Source of the DNA: Cycas panzhihuaensis
Taxonomy: Eukaryota > Cycadophyta
Reading direction: 5' to 3'
DNA length: 64,000 nucleotides
Assembly: GCA_023213395.1 (NCBI GenBank)
Contig: CM041465.1
Coordinates: forward strand, 54,753,741 to 54,817,740
Below the pieces are notes generated by a model. The model worked only from the letters and a program-made list of their open reading frames with translations, was not told the origin of the DNA and made no database searches. Below, in pieces: positions 23,233-33,870 of the stretch. Made by a program: the position numbers and the translations under genes. Position 1 is the first letter of the stretch. The number at the start of each line of letters is the position of its first letter.

Positions 23233-23908
23233 CGATAACCGCCAGCCATCATCAAAATTCAGTCAAGGTTAGCCTCCTAGTAGTCATCTATGCTCCTGGC
23301 TATCTCTCTACTTCTTCTGCCTGAAATTTAGGGCCTACTGGCCCCTTATTTATTTTTTCTAATTTTCTGCCTTCGTACCGCACTAAACTTAGCGGTACCA
23401 CCAAGTTTAGCATGGGTCCTACGGCGATCTGTGGGCGCCGTAGCCATGATCGTGGCACCGCGATCTTGGCTACGGTACGAATGGCAACCCCCCTAAAAAG
23501 GGGGATTTCTGCCCAGAAAATCACAAAAATTCTTATGTTGGACCCCGTAGGGCCCACCGGGACCAGGGCTCCCTAATGCCTGGGTCCCTACCTCTTTCGG
23601 GGTCTAATTCTGACTCCAAGAGGCATCCAATTGCCCATAAGGGGCGTAAAAAATGCATTAAAAACCACGAAAAGCAATCAATTTTGAACTTTGAAATGGG
23701 GAGGTTTTTGGGAGATCCACTCACTAGATCTAGCCTGGTCATCATCATCTCATCTCGCTAGTCTCGCTGGCTCTCGCTGCGCTCTGATTCGACGGTCAGA
23801 TCGTCCCTCACATGCCTCCAAAGTTGGGTGGCACTCTGCTGCGTAAGGAGATGGCTTTGGTTTCTCACAAGAGCTGGTGAAAATGAATCCATTTTCCATT
23901 CGATTTTC
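23233..23908. other. Spacer between the antisense gene and the second RNase H unit, copy B
   Basis: No ORF of note. It is homologous to 31500-32150 of copy C. The two units point away from each other here, so it is the place where promoters of both would lie. Confidence 0.6.
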
Positions 23909-23917
23909 TTATATAGG
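23909..23917 (+). promoter_or_regulatory. TATA-like site upstream of the second RNase H, copy B
   Basis: TTATATAGG at 23909-23917 is conserved with TTATATAAAGG on the minus strand of copy C (31487-31497). In both copies it is 450-550 bases before the RNase H start. It may give a separate transcript for the 3' ORF; no experiment is implied. Confidence 0.45.
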
Positions 23918-23986
23918 TGGGGGCCCCGACAGCCACTTTTTTTCCGTTGTCAACCTCGCGATAGCCATTAGGACCATCCCGTTTCC

Positions 23987-24331
23987 TTGATCGCCTTTGC
24001 CTTCTGGCCCTGTCACCCATTGTGCTCTATTGACACCCTTTTTGCCTTCTCTTGCAAAGTCATTTATGGCGCCCCATTATTACACCTTTTCCAGGGCCCT
24101 TCTGTCTCATTTTGCGCGCCACTCCTATGCATGCCCGAGTTTATACTCGTTTGGCTCATTTCGCCGCCTTGGACTCATTTTCGCAACCTTTTTTTGCTCT
24201 TAGGGTTCCCAAAGGGAATGCTCCCTCGTCTGAGGGCATGTCTTACTTTCCAAAGCAACCTTTGGCGCTCTAGGGTGCCTTTTCTCTGCTTGCTCTTAGA
24301 CAGTGGTTGGACTACTTACTCTTGCCCTTAG
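23987..24331 (+). other. Conserved hydrophobic ORF upstream of the second RNase H, copy B
   Basis: The frame starts MIAFAFWPCHPLCSIDTLFA and is hydrophobic. Copy C has a matching frame on its minus strand (30993-31475) with IAFAFWPCRSLCFMDAIFA and FILVWLVS. No known domain. It may be a leader of the RNase H transcript whose nucleotide similarity alone keeps both frames open. Confidence 0.3.
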
Positions 24332-24443
24332 GTAACCTCATTGCTAGGTCCTCCTACCCTTCGCGGCCATATATTGCCTGTTTTTTCAAGTATCCCTTTC
24401 ATTCTGTCATTGCTTACTTGCTGCTAGGATTTACTATTCACTC

Positions 24444-24914
24444 ATGTCCCTTTACATCTTTACTGACGACAGAAGCCGCGGTAACCTCAGACCTTTTACG
24501 GTTGTATGGATCCTTCGCAGCCCTTCTAGACACGATTTCCTATGTTCTGGGATCTTCCTTCCCGAGGCAACCAATAACGAAGCCAAGTACACGGCCGTTA
24601 TTGAAGCCCTTATCGATGCTCTCTGTTTCTATCACAGATCCATCATGTTGCTTTGCAATTCTCAGATTGTGGTGTCCCATCTCACCCAGGTTTACCAGGT
24701 GCGATGCCCTTGCTTGAGAACCCTCACTTTTGCTGCTAAGTCTCTCTTGGGTCGTTTCTCGTTTGTCGATATTCAGCACATCTTTCAGGACCTCAATGCT
24801 GAGGCAGACAGCCTCATCCGTCTCATCCTTGAGCGTCGCCTCCCTCTTCTTAGCACCGTCTTTGAGATTTCTCTGGCTAGCCCATGTCCGAGTCTCTGGT
24901 CGCCTTTAGTTTGA
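24444..24914 (+). pseudogene. Second (archaeal-type) RNase H, copy B
   Basis: A 156-aa frame starts MSLYIFTDDRSRGN and carries EATNNEAKYTAVIEAL, CNSQIVVSHLTQVYQV and LNAEADSLIRLI. This is the single-domain RNase HI pattern (TDGGSRGNPGP, NNEAEY, DSQ.V, NA.AD.L) found in archaeal and plant RNase H and in the extra aRNH domain of Tat elements. It is not the YPPTEKE-type RNase H of gypsy pol. Catalytic losses against copy C: Glu of NNEAEY to Lys, Asp of CDSQ to Asn. The frame is unbroken but the enzyme is probably inactive. It is separate from pol, downstream of the integrase position. Confidence 0.82.
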
Positions 24915-25219
24915 TGTGCTTGTTTAGTTTGTTGGGTGCCCTCCTATCAGTTGTTGCACTTCAACAATGGGGGGCATCCCCTTCATTTGCTCTATTCACT
25001 TGCAGGTCAATGTTTAGATGATACGTAGGTAGCCCCTATGTTGTCCTTGTCTCTGTCTCCCTTGTCCACACGTTCCACCATGACACTCGCCGACACCCTT
25101 AGCCTATATGCTATTCATGATTGTTTATATATATATATATATGCATGTACTACTGATGTTTTTAGTTGTCAATATTCGCTATTACATCACGCTTACGTGA
25201 GGCTCTCACGCCAAGGCAG
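24915..25219 (+). other. Region between second RNase H and 3' LTR, copy B
   Basis: Non-coding. It holds a G6 tract (24969-24974, AATGGGGGGCATCCC) conserved in copy C (30432-30437, minus strand) and a short TA tract near 25124-25142. A clear polypurine tract directly before the LTR is not seen; the last bases are CCAAGGCAG. Confidence 0.5.
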
Positions 25220-27641
25220 TGTTTCCCGGCTACCGGGAATGGACTCGAGACGCATTGACTCAAGTAAGCTCAGGTATATATTATTACTTCTCCCTACTCT
25301 TATTTGAATCATATTGTTTAGCGTAGACTACTTGACATATGATTTCCTGCCTGCATTACTTCTTTGCCTGATCATAGTGCATGTGCTTACAGCACACTTT
25401 CAGCCTATGATGACTCACAATGGGGGCATTCCTCAGCAAATGCTACACCCCATATGGCACATAACCACCTTCCACAACCTCTCAGGATATTTCAGCTAGT
25501 CATGTTTGCCCATGTTTCGACATTTTGCTTATATTGCAGTCTCCTCCAAGCCTGATTACTTCCTTGGTTGAGACCCATGTTGTTGTTTTGGCTACTTGCC
25601 CATCATCTAGGCATTCCTCCCAGTTATTCTAGCCTCAATTTACTCTTAATAATAACTCCAAAACCTTTATTTCTACTTTTTTTTATCTTTTTTTTGCTGC
25701 TAGTTTGGCCTTTTATAAACTTAAGCGATCTGCGATCTTCTTGCCGCAGCCAAATTCTGATGGGCGACTATTTGAATTTTAAAAAAGAGAACCACGTGAT
25801 AATTTCTGCTTTTTTTGTGGAACTGCCATGTGGCACCTATTCATTTGCGTCGCCCTGACATCCCCAACGTTCACCTGTAATGAATAGGGGATAAAGGGAG
25901 TTTTCCTCTTCATTTTGGAGATCTTTTGGTCATTTTTACAACTTTCTTGCTAAATTTACATAGAAACATACACAATCCTCACAGAAATCCTGCAAGAAAG
26001 GATACATTGCTGCAGGCTTGATTCCAGGGACTATTGCTGCCCCTACAACTTACAAATAGCAGGCTTTACATCTTCTTGTAGGTTGCCAAGGCTTCAAGGA
26101 GGATTACCATCAAAAGCTCCCCAAAAGACAAGCTACCAAAGCCCCGAATCCACAGGGACATTCTCACACTTCTCTCCTTTCCAAAATCTACCACTATAAT
26201 CCATTGGATGCTAGTTATTTCATGTTGTTTTTCTAGCAAGCTCATGCTTGGTACCTTCACAACAAGGTACCCCTTACCTTTGCTTTGTGATTGATGTTGT
26301 TTCTTCATGTTTTATGGATAAACTTTTAGTTTGTGTACCTTCATATTGTTGTACTTATTTAGCATTACTTTCTTATCTTTTGAAATATTATTGCTTATCC
26401 TAATCATCCCAACCAACCTATTCTTAGGTGGCTATTGCAAAAGGGGCAACACAAGGAGAATTTGAGGGAGGAAGGTAGGGTTCCATCCCCCTTGCTGTCC
26501 TTCTCCCCAAGGGTTCCATCCCTTATTCTCTTTCCCCTTGCCTTTAGTGCCTTCCTAGGAATCAGGTTAGGGGGTTTGGGAACCTAGTTTCAGAGCTAAA
26601 CCAGCATTGGCAACCCATTGCCATGCCAGTTCTAAATTTCTATCTGTCAGTTTTGGGCCTTGCATAAGCCCCGAAACCTTTCCTTGCCAGTTAATGGTTT
26701 GCCACTCACCCAACCTGACGATTTACTGTTCGTAGCATCTCATTCCTTGGGTGTTTGCATACCTTTCCATTACCCTCCTCTTTCTCATTATTTGTTGCCC
26801 CGTGTCCTTGTTGTGAGTCTATTTTCCCTTCCTAAGATTGAGTAGAGATTCCTTGTGGGTGAGTTAGCCATTCCGAGGCTATACTCTTCTTTTTTGGGTG
26901 TCGTTTGTGGTATATGTTTGTAGGAGATTTTTATTAAATATTGTTGCATTACATGATAACATATATATGCTTAGCTTAGTTTTATATAGTTCCATTTGAG
27001 TTTAGCATATATACTCGGTCTACTTTGTGGCCCCTCTTCCGAGAGGGAGGTACTCGCCTAGTTTGCTTATAGGATCTTGCGTCGGTGGAGCTGCGTGTGG
27101 AACGAAACCCATTATAGGTTAGTTCTACATTTAGTGCGTTTCTTGACATTTCCTGTTGTTCGCTTTTTTCTGTTTTTACTTTTGCATACATAAGGGGAGG
27201 TAAGTTAGCCCCTCTTCAGTTGCTTACGGCAACTATCGCTGATCGACACCGCATGCACAACGAGTGGAGTAGGAAGGAGCAGGAAGCAAAGGGACGAACA
27301 ACACTCCATTCGGATGCCGGGTCTAGGTACTTTTCTTATCCCTATATATCTTCTTTATACAGTCGTCTTTTATGCACATGCTTGCATAATTAGAAACATA
27401 TAAAGAATTGAAAGGGAGAAGGAATATATATTTGCTTTGCATTGTTTTATCTATCGGTTAGCTTAGCATAGTTAAATAGTTTACTTTGTGTTAGAACTAC
27501 CCGTGTTTTATCCCCTTTATAGCCTATACTTAGATGCCACTTTACCTACCTTCCTGTTTTTGTTACCTTCTCATTTCCTTGAGAAGACGCAACGTGCCAG
27601 GTTCTCTCCTCCTCTTCCCGGCCATCCAAGGGGTAGGAAGG
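25220..27641 (+). repeat. 3' LTR of copy B, first part
   Basis: It starts TGTTTCCCGGCTACCGGG, matching the TG..CA ends of the family. It is interrupted at 27641 by copy C and resumes after 43974. It has a GATAAA at the TATA position (25890-25895) and a CCACGTGA G-box-like site near 25790. It keeps the 600 bases missing from the 5' LTR. Confidence 0.9.
27637..27641. repeat. Target site duplication of copy C, left (GAAGG)
   Basis: GAAGG before C is repeated at 43970-43974 after C. The uninterrupted site is present in the other LTR of B (GGTTAGGAAGGCCTCGC near 16444-16460), which confirms the insertion point. Confidence 0.93.
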
Positions 27642-30181
27642 TGAAACGCTCTCCGCGGGGCGATGATCCTACGTCTAGCAAAGAAATACAAAACACAACA
27701 CTGACTGGGCTAGACAGCGAGGATCTCACCTCGCGGGACGTCCCGTCTTGCCGGGCCGGGTTCGGGGCTGCAAGGTGCTGGTTGCTTCCAGTGGCAGGTG
27801 CAAATATGAGGCCTTCCTACCCTTCGGATGGCCGGGAAGGAGAGGGAACCCTCGCGCGTTGCGGCTTCTCAAGGTAATGAGAAGGCAACGAGAGGGCAAC
27901 AAAATCAACGTGCAACGGGTGTAAAGTACAGTGTGGTTGGGGTATGCAACGTAAACGGGTCTTCTATCTCTATGTAATGCAAAGGAAAAGAAACGGTACA
28001 AGAAAGTAAATGTCAAAGAAAAGACTATTTCCCTTTTCCTTTATGTTTCCTTATCAAGCATGTACAAAAGGCAAGAATGATAAAAAGGGGAAAACAAAGG
28101 AAACGCGAGGAATACCTAGATCCGGCGGTTGGGGTTGAAGTGTAAGTTCTCCTTCTCGTTTGCGCCCCTTTCTCTTTCCCCCATGCATGCAACGTCGATT
28201 GACGGTGATAAAGGGGGTTCACTTACCTCCCCGTAAACATGCAAAATCAAGTGAAATGAAGGAACGAGAAGGAAACGCTAAACTAAAGGATAGAAAATAC
28301 CATGAGTGAGCTAACCGGCAATGGGTTCGCTCTACACGCCACCTCCACCGACGCGATCCTGCAAGAGAGAACAAAGAGTACCTTCCTCTCGAGGGAGAGG
28401 CTACAAGATATAGAAGGATATATATATGTATGTATGAACTGCAAACTGAAACCAACTTAACTAATTAAACTAAGCTATATGTCAGAAATACAGCAAAACG
28501 GAAACGAGAGCATATGAGGTACTTCTACGTTGCCAAGTGCCACAAACACACGAAGCGGAATTGAGTATAGCCTCGGGATGGCTAACTCACCCACGAGAGG
28601 TCTCCAAAGGGGCCTGGGAAAGGAATGCCGGGTGGTAACAAAGGTGGACGTGGGATGTCTCAAGCTGACCTGGATACCCTAACACAATCTCCTAAACTTC
28701 TTGACACATTCCTTAGACCGGTAGCGTATGGTAAGGGGAAGAGGACAAGGGGCCGGAACCCTTGGGGAGACGGACGGCAATGGGGGATGGAACCGTGCCT
28801 ATCTCCCTCAAATCCTCGTGTATGCCCCCTTACTCGAGCTAAGCGGGAAAGAATGGAAGAAGACTTGGAGAAAATGAGGAAATCAAGAAAGCGGAAAAAT
28901 AGATTGGTCAAGGTAGCACTAAGGCGGTATGGCCAATGGTAGCTACTTTCATTCAAGGAGTAAAAGCAAAGGGAAAGAAGGGGTAGAATGCTTGACAATG
29001 AATATGAGAGACATGCAAGTATATCCAAGGAGTTTGCAAGCAACAAGCAAGGAAACACAAGCAAAAAAGAAGAAGAAATGCAAGCAAATATACAAAAAAG
29101 CAAGTAAATCTAAGGGGTACCTTGTATAGAGAGGTCATGAATGCCTCCTACCACTAGGGACAGTAGCAATAGAGGCCCAATGAGGGCTGGTCATGAGTTC
29201 TCCCAGCTGCAAAGTAGACGGAGGAAGCCCTTTGTGAAGTTGGGGATGTGGAGCAAGTCTTTGGGGCAACTTCTTGGTTGAAGAAGTCCCTTGAATCTTT
29301 GTGTGGTTGCAAGAGGCAAAAGAGTTGGTTGTGGGGAGTAGTGAGGGGCAGCAATGGCCCTGCAAATCCCACTGGTGGCAGCCTTGTCCTTCCTCCTCAA
29401 TTGCTATGCTTGGACCTTTTGATTTCTGTGCCTTCTCTTGTCTTTTTGTGGAGAGCTTTTCTTTGGAAAACTTAAAAAAATGAACTCAAGAATGAATGCA
29501 AATGAGTGAAAAAATGGTTTTTATGTCTTGTTCACAGTAAGTGAACATTGGGGCATTGGGGCGCCTCCAATCGTACGGAGCCACGCGGCGATTCGTGAAA
29601 AACGCAGGCGTCAAGTGGTTCTCTTTAATTTCGAGCAGTCGTCTGGCAAATTCAGCGATGCAAGAATTCTGTGATCGCTTAGTTTACCGCGGTACCAGCC
29701 TGAAACTTAAAAATGAAAGAAAAAATAAGCTTTTAAGGTAAGAACATGGACTAAACATGCATTACATCAGCCAGGGGAAGGCCCAGGCAGTGGGCAAGTA
29801 TCCAGAATGATGCAAAGAGCCCTAACTAAGGGTTAAACCGGACTTAGGAAGGATTGCAACATAAACGGCATGTAGTAACAAGAATAAACAAGCTGGCAGA
29901 AATAATCCTGAGAAACTGTGGAGACATCATGAGTGGTTGTAGGCCATACGGGGTGTCGCATTCGTTGAGGAATGCCCCCGCTGTGAGTCGTCATAGGCTG
30001 AAGGCGTGCCATTAGGCACATGCGTTATGAGCAAGCAGATAAACAAATGCATGTAGGCAGGCATATGTCAATCAAACTACTCTAAATTACCTTAATTAAT
30101 ATAGGTAAGAAAAGTAAGAACATATACCTGAACAAACCTGTGTCGATGCGTCTTGAGTCCATTCCCAATAGTTGGGAAACA
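27642..30181 (-). repeat. 3' LTR of copy C
   Basis: Plus-strand ends TGAAACGC and GGGAAACA. It is colinear with 41429-43969; long stretches are identical (for example 28021-28080 against 41796-41855). CATAAAAA on the minus strand (29518-29525) is the TATA-like site. Small ORFs inside on both strands appear in both LTRs because the DNA is duplicated, not because they are genes. Confidence 0.95.
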
Positions 30182-30540
30182 TCGCCTTATGGCGTGAGCC
30201 TCACTGCTCGGAAGCGTAATGTGATGGCGAATGCTGATAATCAAGAAACATGAGTAGCACATGCATATATATATATAAAAGCAATAAAGAACGGCACGTG
30301 GACCAAGGGCGTAGGCAAGTGTCATGGCGGAACGCGTGGACAGGCGAGACGGAGACGAGGACAACGTAGGGGCTGCCTACGTGTCACCCAAACATTGACC
30401 TGAGACTGAAATAAGCGGTAAAACGGGATGCCCCCCGTTGCCAAGGTGCAACGTGAAGTAAGAGGGCATCGAACAAGGTAGAGCGGGTACATCTAACTAA
30501 CAGCGACTGGAGGCTTGGGCATGGGCTGGCCGGATAAGCC
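30182..30540 (-). other. Region between second RNase H and 3' LTR, copy C
   Basis: Non-coding. Homologous to 24915-25219 of copy B: a short TA tract (30262-30276) and the C6 run (30432-30437, G6 on the sense strand). No good polypurine tract directly at the LTR (sense strand ends AAGGCGA). Confidence 0.5.
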
Positions 30541-31042
30541 TCAAGGGCGGTCATCTAGAAGAGGGAGGCGGCGCTCAAGGATGAGGCGGATGAGGCTGTC
30601 AGCCCTAGCGTTGAGGTGCCTTGGGATATGCTGGATATCTACCGACGAGAAACAAGCCAGGAGAGACCTGGCGGCAGATGCAAGGGTCCTCAGGTGAGGG
30701 CATCGCACCTGGTAAACCTGGGTGAGATGGGACACTACGACCTGAGAATCGCAAAACAACGCAACGAAACCGCGATGGAAACGAAGAGCATCCGTAAGGG
30801 CTTCAATAACGGCCGTGTACTCAGCTTCATTATTGGTAGCCTCGGGAAGAAAGATTCCGAGCATAGTGATCATGCCCGAGGGGCTGCGAAGAATCACGCA
30901 TGACGGAAGGTCCGGGGTTACCGCGACTTCCACCATCGGTGAAAATGAGGAGAGACATGACTGGGGCACTAGGATCTATCGGCAAACAAACATCAATGCA
31001 AGCGGAAACAAAGGCTCGAATAGCAAGCGCGAAGCGGGCCAA
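30541..31042 (-). pseudogene. Second (archaeal-type) RNase H, copy C (one frameshift)
   Basis: The minus strand reads MSLLIFTDGGSRGNPGP (start near 30956) in one frame and, from about 30890, ILRSPSG, EATNNEAEYTAVIEAL, LFCDSQVVVSHLTQVYQ and HLNARADSLIRLI in another. All four RNase HI catalytic positions are present (Asp of TDGG, Glu of EAEY, Asp of CDSQ, Asp of RADS). The frameshift after GNPGP is the only clear defect; copy B is unbroken here. Substrate by family: RNA in RNA/DNA hybrids. It is not fused to pol; about 3.6 kb and the antisense gene lie between it and integrase. Confidence 0.85.
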
Positions 31043-31475
31043 GAAGGGTAGGAGGACCTGGCAATGAGGTTACCCAGGAATGAAAGCAAGCAAACCGGCC
31101 ACTGGCTGAAGAGTGGGCGGAGAAAAGGTGCCCTGGGGGGCCAAAGGTTGCTTGGGAAAGCAACACATGCCCCCAGACGGGGGGAGCATTTCCTTTGGGG
31201 ACCCCCAGGGCCGAGAAAGGGCTACAAAAACGAGTCGAGGGCGACGAAACGAGCCAAACGAGTATAAACTCGAATATGCACGGGAGCAGCGCGTAAAACG
31301 ATGCAAAAGGCCCTGGCCAAAAGCGCAATAATGAGGCGCCATAAATGCCCTTACAAGCGAGGGCAAAAATGGCATCCATAAAGCACAATGAGCGACAGGG
31401 CCAGAAGGCAAAGGCTATCAGTGCGATGAGACGATCCCAACGACTGTCACGGCGCCAAGAACGGAAGAAGTGCAC
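30993..31475 (-). other. Conserved hydrophobic ORF upstream of the second RNase H, copy C
   Basis: Open frame on the minus strand with IAFAFWPCRSLCFMDAIFA, similar to 23987-24331 of copy B. Its first Met is only 12 bases from the TATA-like site, so that Met is unlikely to be in a transcript from that site. Unknown; possibly leader sequence. Confidence 0.3.
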
Positions 31476-31486
31476 AGCCGGGCGCC

Positions 31487-31497
31487 TTTATATAAGG
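31487..31497 (-). promoter_or_regulatory. TATA-like site upstream of the second RNase H, copy C
   Basis: Plus-strand TTTATATAAGG within CCTTTATATAAGG, nearly symmetric. The minus strand reads CCTTATATAAAGG, preceded by an ATTGG (reverse CCAAT). Conserved with 23909-23917 of copy B. Because of its symmetry it could work in either direction. Confidence 0.45.
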
Positions 31498-32158
31498 AAA
31501 ACCAATGAAAATTGATTTCATTTTCACCGGCTCTCATACGAAACCAGAGCCTTACCCTTACGATTGGGAGCACTACCCGACTTTAGGGGCACGCAGAGGA
31601 CGATCCGACCAATCGGATTCGGCCTTGAGGCAGTAGATTACGATCAGGGGACGGGATGACAATCGAGGCGGATCCAAGTGAGTGGATCTAACGAAACCTT
31701 CGTCATTTCAAAGTTTAAAGATTATTGCTTTTTATTTAAATTTTAATGCTTCTTATGCCCCTTATGGGCGATTGGAGGCCTCTTGGAGTCTGAATTGGAC
31801 CCAGAAAGAGGCGGGGACACAGGCATTAGGCTACAGTCCTGGTGGGCCCCACGGGGGGTCCACCACAAAAAATTTTGATTTTCTGGGCCAAAACCCCCTT
31901 TTTGGGGGTTCTTGCGTCATGGCTTAAGATCGCAGCATCACGATCTTAGCCGCGGATTGCTCGGTGCGCGATCACCGCGGGGCCCACCAATTTAGCTGCA
32001 GCTAAATTCGGAGCGGTACACAGACAGAAAATCAGAAAAAGCTAAAACAAGGGCCAAACAGCCCAGGAAAGCCAAAAAAGAGACCAGACAGGTGGCTAGG
32101 GGTCTGGAGGAGTGCTAGGGGACTGATTTGGATTAACTTTCATTGATTGCAGGCGATC
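31498..32158. other. Spacer between divergent 3' units of copy C
   Basis: No gene. GC-rich parts (CACGATCTTAGCCGCGG near 31930-31970) are shared with copy B. It lies between the sense RNase H unit and the antisense gene, so it is the likely control region for both. Confidence 0.5.
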
Positions 32159-33250
32159 CATGATGAACAATCGCGAGAACGTCGGCATGCCCATCCTCAG
32201 TTACCTGGAGATGTCGACGGAGGGAGACAGGACGATTTTGAAGAGATGCGGCCTGTACAAGGCCCTGAGGACCCCCCAGTTCGCATCGGATCAGCGGCTC
32301 CTAGTGGACATAGTGTCGCACTGGGATAGGAGGCACGTGTTCCACTTGCCTCAGATAGGGGATATATCGATCACCCCAGAGGACATTAGACGGATCTTAG
32401 GGGTGCCAGCGACGGGGAGACCCGTGAGACTGAGGACGCTGCCTAGCACCGAGGCAGCACACAGAGAGGCGGCCCAGTTTCTCACAGGGGCAGACAGGTG
32501 GCAGCGGAGGGGAGCTCCCCTCCAGACAGTACTTATGTCAGGGATTCCTCGGGTGAGGAAGCTTATTTTGCTATGCATTCTATTCCGAATCTCCCGGAAA
32601 CAGAACTATAGGGAGATCCCAGGCGGATGGGTGGACGTAGCGCGCCAGTGCGAGGCCGGTGAGAGGATGGACTGGGCTACCCTAGTTGCAGTGAACCTCG
32701 TCGCCCAACTAGATACCATCAGGAGGTCAGGCGAGATTCCGGGGGACAGAGGACCAGGCACATGTCCGCCGGTCGGTCGATGCGACATCGCTCGACCTCC
32801 TCACTCTGACAGATTACGTAGCAGATCTATACAAGGCAGTGAGGTGGGCGAGTGACGACGACGCAGGAGGGGCAAGAGCTCCCATCGATGACAGCGATGA
32901 CGATGATGACAATGGGGGTGACGATAGCGACGACGGGGGAGATGGGGCTAGCCCATCCCGACCTGCGGGAGAGGCGAGTCCATCACAGGCACCTGAGGAC
33001 ACAGCTGGACCATCTGGGGCTGCCACGGGAGGGGCTGGCCCATCAGGAGCTGCCGAGACAAGCAGGGCGGCTGAGACCAGGGGGCACAGGCTACGGATCG
33101 TGAGGAGATCCAGAGAGGCGAGGGTCGAGCTGGTCCCTGCCGGAGACGAGGCAGAGGCAGAGGATACGCCAGAGGATGAGGCACCGGCAGCTGGAAGAGA
33201 GCTAGGAGAGGGAGACGTCGCCCGAGCAGAGGATCCGGCAGCCACGGCAG

Positions 33251-33358
33251 GTGAGATCTAACCGTTTCCTCAGTCGTTTGACATCTAGATAGATTTTGAT
33301 TTGATTTTATGATATGCATTGAGGATACACACTGACACATGGCATGTTACATTGACAG
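33251..33358 (+). other. Predicted intron in the antisense gene, copy C
   Basis: Boundaries GGCAG|GTGAGATC and CATTGACAG|GTGTAGC. Without splicing the frame ends at TAA four codons into the intron; with splicing it continues G-V-A-E-V-Q-R-L. The same site and length class are in copy B (112 against 108 bases). Confidence 0.72.
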
Positions 33359-33792
33359 GTGTAGCGGAGGTCCAGCGACTGGTCGAGGCTATGGTGAGGG
33401 AGTTGTTCCCTCGTGTCTCGTAGAGCACCGCCCATCCAGGCAGAGGATGCGCCTAGATCGGCGGGGGCCTACATGCAGGCATTCACCTCATTGGTGCAAG
33501 CGAGACATCCTGGGGCGAGACCCGAGCACATGGCATCCCGGGCGGTGAGCGAGAGCTCGATGCAACCGAGGCGGCGAGATGAGTCACATGGACGGATCCA
33601 GCCTCGGAGGCACAGAGGCACCCGGGAGGAGATATAGGGAGCAGCACTCGCCTTGCAGTCCTAGAGGAGCGCCTTAAGGTATCAGAGGAGAGGTTTAGAG
33701 CCATCGAGGAGGGACTTCGAGGCGAGAGGGACCGCATCCAGGTCCGCTACGACCAGCTGGTGGCGCAGATGGTATCTAGGTCGAGCAAGAGC

Positions 33793-33811
33793 CGCACACA
33801 CACACACACGG
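33793..33811. repeat. Short CA dinucleotide run
   Basis: (CA)n inside the 3' exon of the antisense gene, encoding a Thr-His run. Confidence 0.7.
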
Positions 33812-33870
33812 CTACGACTCGGCGGCCTAGGGACGAGGAGGCGGGCGGGCGGCTCGCGGAGGCCTAGGAG

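Larger units (their letters stand above)
21480..23233 (-). pseudogene. Antisense gene with PMD-like N-terminus, copy B
   Basis: Minus strand, opposite to gag. Residues align with copy C: NRENVGMAMLSYIEM, CGLYKALKTPQFASDQ, VSHWDRRRHVFHLP, TITPGDIQQIL, ERMDWATLVV. The HVFHLP..ITP.DI..ILG.P pattern resembles the plant mobile domain (PMD), found in MAIN/MAIL1-type proteins and carried by some plant transposons. Next come LDLLTLTDYVADPYRTVRW, a run of Asp, a Ser/Pro-rich linker, an intron (21947-22058), then FTPLVRVRD and a charged region to about 21480. B keeps about 170 bases lost from C in the middle. In-frame stops and the loss of the ATGATG start of C (GTGGTG here) show decay. Confidence 0.7.
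32160..33870 (+). pseudogene. Antisense gene with PMD-like N-terminus, acidic linker and coiled coil, copy C
   Basis: Plus strand, antisense to the element. It starts MMNNRENVGMPILSYLEM at 32160. Residues 1-200: CGLYKALRTPQFASDQ, VSHWDRRHVFHLPQIGD, ISITPEDIRRILGVPATGRP, YREIPGGWVDVARQCE, ERMDWATLVAVNL; the HVFHLP..ITPEDI..ILGVP block resembles the plant mobile domain. A deletion relative to B near 32740 shifts the frame. The second frame (32839-33250) has LDLLTLTDYVADLYKAVRW upstream, then an acidic run (DDSDDDDDNGG) and an Ala/Gly/Pro-rich linker. After the intron (33251-33358): EVQRLVEAMVRELFP, AYMQAFTSLVQARHPGARPE, and a coiled-coil-like LAVLEERLKVSEERFRAIEE. Small frameshifts are present. 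Antisense ORFs at this place are known from Grande-like Tat elements; the function is unknown. Confidence 0.72.

Noticed and set aside
28025-29483. Several 60-147 aa ORFs in the C LTR, repeated at 41800-43280
   Set aside because: They recur because the LTRs are duplicates; no domain and no codon-level conservation with A or B LTRs.
32552-32602. A possible 51-base GT-AG intron in the antisense gene (GTGAGGAAG...AAACAG)
   Set aside because: It is shorter than plant introns usually are and divisible by three, and the frame reads through it in C. The B equivalent has a stop that a CAG-to-TAG change explains.
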